Assembly: GCA_963848205.1 (NCBI GenBank)
Contig: CAWKCV010000003.1
Span: 1,054,001 to 1,118,000 of the forward strand
DNA from: BOG-908 sp963848205
GTDB lineage: Bacteria > Pseudomonadota > Alphaproteobacteria > Acetobacterales > Acetobacteraceae
Direction of reading: 5' to 3'
Length of the DNA: 64,000 nucleotides
Shown: positions 58,626 through 64,000 of the stretch, one piece after another
Layout: each line of letters starts with the position of its first letter
Position numbering within the stretch: the first letter of the stretch is position 1
Made by a program: the position numbers and the translations under genes
The notes under the pieces: model-generated
The model's input: the letters and a program-made list of their open reading frames with translations, nothing else
What the model was told of the DNA's origin: nothing
The model's database searches: none

Positions 58626-58949
58626 TCAAGCGGCAGAAGCAGCCTGAAAGCCTTCTCCGGTTACGCCTGCTGTGGCGGAAGCGCGTTCCTGCCGGCGCAT
58701 TTCCTCCAGTCGTGCGTGACAGGCACGCAGGACGCCGAGCGCCGCCTGGCGCCGCTCCCAACCTTGCGGGCGGCCGAGCAACGCAAGGTCCAGGCCTTTC
58801 AGCATACAGCCTGCGACCTCGGTCAGCCCTTGCTCGCAGGCCTGGTCGAACGCTTGCTCGATTTTGTCGGAGAGACGGCGGGCTGTGCGCTCAGGTGCCG
58901 GGCCGCTATCGCCCACGATCCGGACTGGCCTGGTTGGATGACCCGACAT
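58626..58949 (-). CDS. Small conserved-looking hypothetical protein
   Basis: A 107-residue protein from the ATG at 58949 (MSGHPTRPVRIVGDSGPAP). The central part (LSDKIEQAFDQACEQGLTEV, then GCMLKGLDLALLGRPQGWE) is predicted helical, with two short helices around a hydrophobic core. I do not recognise a family. It has no signal peptide or membrane segment. It sits between the beta-helix gene and the permease on the minus strand, with 150 bases before the beta-helix start. Confidence 0.55.
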   Translation of the reverse strand: MSGHPTRPVRIVGDSGPAPERTARRLSDKIEQAFDQACEQGLTEVAGCMLKGLDLALLGRPQGWERRQAALGVLRACHARLEEMRRQERASATAGVTGEGFQAASAA

Positions 58950-59057
58950 GATTTCCCCTTGGCCGGCATGGCCGTGCGCCGCGCGCCGTAACTGACGCAC
59001 TGAAGATAGAGGAAATTCGTCGACAAACGGTTAACGGCACGACGTGCGCAGCGGTGA

Positions 59058-60434
59058 TCAGCCAGGCTGCAGGGCGTTCCGACCCCGGCGAAACAGGCCG
59101 TAGCAGGCGAGAACGATGGCCAATGCGGCTAGGCTGCACAGAAAGTCAGGACGTAATGCACGCGTTGCCGCCATCGCGCCCAGCACAGCGACAATGATCC
59201 CGACGACCGCCCAGCTCGCGTAGGGAAAGAACCACATGCGTATCGTCAGGCGGTGGGGATCGGCTGCCTCGAGCCGGTGGCGCAGTCGTATCTGCGCGAG
59301 TGCGACGAGAAGATAGTTGAACAGCGCGATGGCGCCCGATGCGCTGACCAGGAAGCTGAACACACCGGTGGGCGAGAGCACCGATACGCCAACGGCCGCG
59401 TAGCCGAACGCAGCGCCGGCCAGGATGGCCCGGGCTGGCACGCGCCGTGCGTTGAGGGCGACCAGCCAAGCCGGTGCGTCACCCTTCTCGGCCAGGCCGA
59501 ACAACACGCGCGAGGTGACGTAAAGGCCGGAGTTGAGGCAGGAGAGCACCGCGGTCAGCACCACCAGGTCCATGATCGTCTTGGCATGTGCGATGCCGAT
59601 CGTCTCGAGCGCGCGCGAGAACGGCGAGAAGCCAGGCTGGATCGTGTCCCACGGCACGACGCACACGATCAGCAGGATCGACAGCATGTAGAAGAGCAAG
59701 ATGCGGAGGGCGACGGTGCTGGTGAGCTTGGCGATGGCGCGCGCCGGCTCGGCCGATTCGACGGCTGCGATGGTGACGATTTCGGCGCCGACGAACGCGA
59801 AAATGACGCTGGTGACGCCGGCGACCACGGAAAGCGGCCCGAACGGCGCGAAACCGCGATGCGACGTAAGCAGGGTCAAGCCCCCTGCCCCCGGCGGCGC
59901 GCCAAGGCCGAGCGTATAGGCGCCGGCGATAGCGATGAAGGCCACGATGGCCGCCACCTTGATCGAGGAAAACCAGAACTCGAATTCGCCGAAAGAGCGC
60001 GTGGAGAGCAGGTTGATCGCCGTCATCGCCGCCAGCAGCGCGAGTGCCAGCGACCACGATGGCAGTGCGATCCACTGGTGCAGGATGCCGCCGCCGGCGA
60101 TGGCCTCGATGGGCACCACGATCACCCAGAAATACCAGTAGAGCCAGCCGCTGGCGAAGCCGGCCCAGTTGCCGAAGGCGAGACGCGCAAACTCGGTGAA
60201 TGCGCCGGTGCCGGGGTTGGCGGCTGCCAGTTCGCTGAGCATGCGCATGACGAACAGGATCACGAGCCCGGCCAGCCCGTAGCTGACGATGGAAGCCGGC
60301 CCGATGGTGGCAATCGAGGTGGAGCTGCCGACGAAGAGCCCGGCGCCGATGATGCCGCCGATGGTGATCATGGTCACGTGGCGGGCACGCAGGCTGCGGC
60401 CGAGGGCGGGCGCGGTGTTGGCGGTGGCGTCCAT
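59058..60434 (-). CDS. Amino-acid permease (APC superfamily, GabP/AAT-like)
   Basis: A 458-residue transporter with about 12 transmembrane segments. The consensus unwound helix 1 is TMITIGGIIGAGLFVGSS, helix 3 has SELAAANPGTGAFTEFAR, and helix 6 to 8 carry GVTSVIFAFVGAEIVTIAAV and SAEPARAI. It probably imports an amino acid or GABA by proton symport. The start is ATG 60434; the ATG at 60533 would add a 33-residue non-hydrophobic tail. It lies downstream of the catalase-like gene on the same strand, 209 bases apart, and shows no clear operon link. Confidence 0.92.
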   Translation of the reverse strand: MDATANTAPALGRSLRARHVTMITIGGIIGAGLFVGSSTSIATIGPASIVSYGLAGLVILFVMRMLSELAAANPGTGAFTEFARLAFGNWAGFASGWLYWYFWVIVVPIEAIAGGGILHQWIALPSWSLALALLAAMTAINLLSTRSFGEFEFWFSSIKVAAIVAFIAIAGAYTLGLGAPPGAGGLTLLTSHRGFAPFGPLSVVAGVTSVIFAFVGAEIVTIAAVESAEPARAIAKLTSTVALRILLFYMLSILLIVCVVPWDTIQPGFSPFSRALETIGIAHAKTIMDLVVLTAVLSCLNSGLYVTSRVLFGLAEKGDAPAWLVALNARRVPARAILAGAAFGYAAVGVSVLSPTGVFSFLVSASGAIALFNYLLVALAQIRLRHRLEAADPHRLTIRMWFFPYASWAVVGIIVAVLGAMAATRALRPDFLCSLAALAIVLACYGLFRRGRNALQPG

Positions 60435-60643
60435 GGCAACGCGGCTTTCGGCTGTTACGCTGGACTTGGTGTGCGGCTGGCAGAACGAAGCGTCAACTTT
60501 GCTGGCCGCACGACGCGTCGGAACCTGATCCATTCAGGTGCGAGATGGTGGCGGCAGGTTGGTGCTCGGCGGCTGAGAACGGACCCGGCCACAATATGGT
60601 GTCGTTTGAGCGCGCGTCGCGTGGCCGGATGCGCAGGCGCAGC

Positions 60644-61735
60644 TCAGGCGGGAAGCGCTTCCGCGCCTGACGGTTCGTCGATCCGAACATGGTTATGCTC
60701 GCCCCTGAACGCGCGTGATGCCGCGTAGGCAATCCGGCGTGACCGCATGATGGAGCCGAGCGGCCGGTGGGCGGCCAGCCCGTTCCAGGGGCTGAACGCC
60801 AAGCCGACATCGCCGCCGCGCTGCTTGGCCTCGCTCCAGCTCTCCTGCGCAGGCGCGGTGATCCGTGCCACCGTCACATACGGACTTTCGGCCTCCGGCC
60901 ACATCTTGCTTGCATCCTCGACCGGCATCTTTTTGGCGTCGGTTGCAAGCTGCACGCGCAACTCCCACACGGCGCCCTGCGTGCGGAAGAATTCCGATAC
61001 CGCGGCGCGTATGCCATCCGGGTGACCGTGCAGATCGAGCTTGCGCTGGCTGAGGGCCAGCAGTTCACCCGAGACGGGAGATATGCAGGATTTGCCGAAA
61101 TAGGCGCCATGCAAAAGTGCGCCCTGCGTATAGAAACTGTCGCCCAGCAGGTGTGTCTCCGCCTGTCCTGCAAGCGTCGTCAGCGTCGCGGACTTGCCAC
61201 CGACGGCTTCGAGCGCCTGTTCCGCCGTGCGCGACATCGCCGAGAACATGATCTTGGCCCACTCTGCACGGTCCGTAGCCTTGGCGAGCAACTTGAGCTG
61301 CCCAAGGAAAGCGGACGCGTCGGCCACCTGGAAGGTCGGCGAGTTGCCCATCACCCAATCCTGGGTTGCGGCCCCCTCACTGCCTGGCAGGCGCTCGCCT
61401 TCGACCCCGAGGATTTTCAGCCCCACGCCACGCGGCGTGGAAACACGGTCGTCGAGCACGTCTCCGGGCGTGGTCGAAAACCGCATCACCATCGGGTAGG
61501 TGCCAGCGCGGGCGAACACGCCTTGCGCGAGAGGCTTGGGCAGATCGGGCAGCACATCGAATGTGCCGGTCACCACGCCGTGCGATTTGGCGTGCACGGA
61601 GCGCCAGGCGACGCCGGTGTCGTCGAACGTGCGGCGGCTCATATCGAGCATCGTGTCTCGAAGCCCCTGCTCCGCAGTGGCCTCGTCGGCCAGCAGGGTC
61701 TCGAAAGCAGGATCGAACGTGATGGGCTGGGTCAT
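60644..61735 (-). CDS. Catalase-family haem protein (catalase-like, small)
   Basis: A 363-residue member of the catalase-related family, shorter than classical catalases (about 480-750). The N-terminal half has WRSVHAKSHGVVTGTFDV, with the His of the distal pocket, VMRFSTTPGD and GVGLKILGVEGERLPG, then TFQVADASAFLGQLKLL. The C-terminal SFSPWNGLAAHRPLGSIMR-like segment (FSPWNGLAAHRPLGSIMR) carries the proximal region. Whether it has true catalase activity or is a peroxidase-like or fatty-acid-binding relative cannot be told. It starts at ATG 61735 and is divergent from the two-component pair. Confidence 0.85.
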   Translation of the reverse strand: MTQPITFDPAFETLLADEATAEQGLRDTMLDMSRRTFDDTGVAWRSVHAKSHGVVTGTFDVLPDLPKPLAQGVFARAGTYPMVMRFSTTPGDVLDDRVSTPRGVGLKILGVEGERLPGSEGAATQDWVMGNSPTFQVADASAFLGQLKLLAKATDRAEWAKIMFSAMSRTAEQALEAVGGKSATLTTLAGQAETHLLGDSFYTQGALLHGAYFGKSCISPVSGELLALSQRKLDLHGHPDGIRAAVSEFFRTQGAVWELRVQLATDAKKMPVEDASKMWPEAESPYVTVARITAPAQESWSEAKQRGGDVGLAFSPWNGLAAHRPLGSIMRSRRIAYAASRAFRGEHNHVRIDEPSGAEALPA

Positions 61736-61897
61736 ACGGTTGCATCGCCGCCGCACACTCGCAGGTTGCCTTCACAACATCGCTTGCAAGTTTCTCTTTC
61801 ACATCCGGAGAGGTATGACCGGTAAAGAAAAGACTTTGCCGGACTACTTGGCCGCTGCTTTCATTGAAGCGCGGCCGTTGCCTGGGGGGCATCTGAC

Positions 61898-62494
61898 TTG
61901 GTTGTTGCGCGCATCCTTATCGTCGATGACCATCCGCTTTTTTCCGGCGGATTTGTTCATATGGCCCGGACGCTTCGGCCGAACTGGACGTTGCACAGCG
62001 CCGCGTCCGCCACGCAAGCCATGGCAATGCTGGCTCAGATTCCGAACGATCTTGCGATCGTCGACATTTCATTACCTGACCTGAACGGATTTGCGTTGCT
62101 GGACCGGTTGACGGCCGAGATGCCGGCGCTGAGGGTCGTGCTGATTTCCGGACGCGACGATGCGACCGTGCGCGTCCGCGCCCGTGCTGCCGGCGCGTGG
62201 GGATTTCTCGCCAAAACCGAACTTCCGGAGGTGATCGTCGCGGGCATCGACACTGTTCTGCACGGCACGCGACTGTTTGCGGGCGGCCCATGCGGCATGC
62301 CGGTATTGACGCCCCGACAGGCCGAAGTTCTGAGCCTGTTGGCGGAAGGCCATGCCAACAAGGAAATTCGCCATCGGCTCGGCATCGCCGAGCGGACCGT
62401 GCGCGCCCATCTGACCGAACTGTTCCAGATGCTGGGCGCCAGCAGCCGGATGCAGGCCGTCATCCGCGGCCGCGAGCTCGGCTTGATCGAGTGA
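61898..62494 (+). CDS. LuxR-family response regulator
   Basis: A 198-residue regulator. Receiver residues are D10-D11 (IVDDHPLF), the phospho-acceptor D56 in IVDISLPDLNG and the Lys in FLAKTELP. The C-terminal LuxR helix-turn-helix starts near 136 (LTPRQAEVLSLLAEGHANKE, then IAERTVRAHLTELF). It starts at TTG 61898, with the run GGGGGG as ribosome site about nine bases ahead. Its stop overlaps the start of a hybrid kinase (GTGA), so the two form a cognate pair. Confidence 0.92.
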   Translation: MVVARILIVDDHPLFSGGFVHMARTLRPNWTLHSAASATQAMAMLAQIPNDLAIVDISLPDLNGFALLDRLTAEMPALRVVLISGRDDATVRVRARAAGAWGFLAKTELPEVIVAGIDTVLHGTRLFAGGPCGMPVLTPRQAEVLSLLAEGHANKEIRHRLGIAERTVRAHLTELFQMLGASSRMQAVIRGRELGLIE

Positions 62495-64000
62495 GTGCGC
62501 CTTTGCGGGCGGAGGCGGTCCAGGCGCTTTACGCGCAGATGGGCAATTCCGTGTGGTCGACGCTTGTCGTTTCCACCTACATGGCCGGCACGGCTGCGCC
62601 CTACACGCATTGGCCGATCATCGTGGCCTGGATATCGGTGCAGGCTTGCACACAGAGTTTCCGTATTCTGCTGATGAGATCGTGGCGCCGTCGGCCGGAC
62701 CCGGGTGCCGACCCGGCGCCCTGGGCGCGCATTTATACGGCCTACATGGTCGCTTCCGGCTCTGTGTGGGGCACCACCATCTATCTGTTCGCCCACCCCG
62801 ATCAGCCGATTACGGTGGCACTCACCATGTGCTGTCTCTACGCGATTGCGGCCGGCAGCACGCCGGCCAACGCCTATAATCCGCGCGGCCTGTTCGCACT
62901 TGTGGGATTCATGTTCGTGCCCGTCGTCGTCCGGCTGCTGTCGACCGGCCGGCTGGAATATATCCTGATCGGGCTCGCGTCCGGACTTTACGCGCTTGCG
63001 ATGGCGTCGATGTGCCGGGTGCAGGCGCGCGTGCTCGACGAGGGGTTCCGGATACGCTTCGAAAACCGTGCGCTGCTCGACGAAGTCACGCTGCAGAAAG
63101 GCGAGGCGGAGGCGGCGCGCTACCAGGCCGAACGCGCCAGCCTGGCGAAATCGCAGTTCCTTGCCGCCGCAAGCCACGATCTGCGGCAGCCCCTCTACGC
63201 GCTCAGCCTGTTTTCCGCCTCGCTCGACGATTTGCGGCTCGGCCCGGAAGCAAGATCGGTCGTGAGCAACATCCAAGGCAGCATCGGCACCATGGAACAG
63301 TTGTTCGAAGGGCTGCTCGACCTTTCAAAGCTCGATGCCGGCGTGGTCGAAGCGCGGCTGACGCCGGTCTCGGTCGATGCTCTGTTCGATCGCCTGAGCC
63401 AGTATTTCCACCCGATCGCCATGGAACGCGGACTCGATCTGCGGTTCCGCTCCGATGGCGAATGGATCAGCAGCGATCCCGTTCTTCTCGAACAGGTCAT
63501 CGGCAATCTCATTTCCAATGCGCTGCGGGCGACCGTGCATGGCGGCGTGCTTGTGGCGGCCCGTGCACGCGCGTCGCAGACCAGGCTGGAAGTGTGGGAC
63601 ACCGGGATCGGCATCGCGCCGGCCGATCTGCAGCGGATTTTCGAGGAGTTCGTCCAGGTCGGCAACAAGGAGCGCGATCGCCGGAAAGGTCTGGGCCTCG
63701 GGCTCGCGATCGCGCGCCGATCTTCCGCGCTGCTCGGTGCGTCGATCCACGTCACGTCCCGGCTTGGCCGCGGCTCCTGTTTCGCGCTCGCCCAGCAAGC
63801 CTGCCCCGCGCCGGCGCTCGTGGCGCCGCCTGCCGTTGCCAGAGAAACCCCAAAATCGGGCTCATGCCTGCCGACGTTGGTCATCGACGACGATCCGAGC
63901 GTGCGTGCGGCGCTCTCCGGGCTGCTGACCAATTGGGGCGTGGTGTTCGAAATGGCTGCATCCGGCGCCGAAGCGCTCGCACTTCTCGATGCAGGTTCGA
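62491..64000 (+). CDS. Hybrid sensor histidine kinase (3' end outside window)
   Basis: The frame opens at the GTG at 62491 and overlaps the regulator stop. Residues up to about 175 are hydrophobic and hold several transmembrane helices (LVVSTYMAGTAAPYTHWPII, then MVASGSVWGTTIYLFAHP, GLFALVGFMFVPVVVRLLS). A linker leads to the dimerisation box with H229 in AAASHDLRQPLYAL. The ATPase domain has GNLISNALRATVHGG, DTGIGI and GLGLGLAIARR. From about residue 465 a C-terminal receiver begins (TLVIDDDPSVRAALSGLL) and is cut by the window end. The signal is unknown. Confidence 0.92.
   Translation, partial: MSAPLRAEAVQALYAQMGNSVWSTLVVSTYMAGTAAPYTHWPIIVAWISVQACTQSFRILLMRSWRRRPDPGADPAPWARIYTAYMVASGSVWGTTIYLFAHPDQPITVALTMCCLYAIAAGSTPANAYNPRGLFALVGFMFVPVVVRLLSTGRLEYILIGLASGLYALAMASMCRVQARVLDEGFRIRFENRALLDEVTLQKGEAEAARYQAERASLAKSQFLAAASHDLRQPLYALSLFSASLDDLRLGPEARSVVSNIQGSIGTMEQLFEGLLDLSKLDAGVVEARLTPVSVDALFDRLSQYFHPIAMERGLDLRFRSDGEWISSDPVLLEQVIGNLISNALRATVHGGVLVAARARASQTRLEVWDTGIGIAPADLQRIFEEFVQVGNKERDRRKGLGLGLAIARRSSALLGASIHVTSRLGRGSCFALAQQACPAPALVAPPAVARETPKSGSCLPTLVIDDDPSVRAALSGLLTNWGVVFEMAASGAEALALLDAGS

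Overview
The window (about 64 kb, high GC, tightly packed) looks like an alphaproteobacterial chromosome, most likely from the Acetobacteraceae. The support is the gene set (complete suf operon led by an Rrf2 regulator, Fe-S type CysH, DhnA-type aldolase, isoquinoline-oxidoreductase-like pairs, a DUF3739 giant adhesin) and an AT-tract hairpin repeat that recurs about 13 times at gene ends. The family assignment is inference; no rRNA, tRNA or CRISPR is visible.

Layout. 1-336: 3' end of malate synthase G. 464-13432: one 4,322-residue secreted filamentous-haemagglutinin-like protein. 13.5-20.4 kb: fdhD, cysH, a QueD-like protein, an AsmA-like protein, a tyrosine phosphatase, a DedA protein and an ATP-grasp protein. 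20.4-27.6 kb: a NUDIX hydrolase divergent from the Rrf2-sufBCDSUTA operon; sufT carries an apparent 5' frameshift. 27.7-35.5 kb: two molybdenum hydroxylase pairs (2Fe-2S subunit plus molybdopterin subunit) on either side of a hybrid histidine kinase. 43.9-50.8 kb: glmU-glmS, an epimerase, aldolase, thiE and a lipoprotein aspartic protease. 50.9-58.5 kb: two very large glycosyltransferase fusion proteins and a secreted beta-helix protein. 58.6-64 kb: a small hypothetical protein, an amino-acid permease, a catalase-like protein, and a LuxR-type response regulator with a hybrid kinase cut by the window end.

The accessory part is 35.5-43.9 kb, directly downstream of the glmS stop codon, the classical Tn7 attachment site. 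It opens with a TniQ/TnsD-like gene (the target-selector family of Tn7-like transposons). It then carries a long helical-repeat protein gene resembling the C-terminal parts of large bacterial NTPase/defence-type proteins, and on the other strand a GH19-type lysozyme/chitinase-like gene, an unknown gene and a YbjQ-like gene. Every one of these genes is broken by several frameshifts, and coding signal fades from both sides toward about 37.9 kb. Either this is a decaying Tn7-like island at glmS, or the sequence is poorly resolved there; the gradient makes the second explanation serious.

The rest is mostly housekeeping and cell-envelope biology: Fe-S assembly, sulfur assimilation, amino-sugar precursors (GlmS and GlmU), surface glycan assembly, and a giant adhesin whose outer-membrane secretion partner is not in the window.
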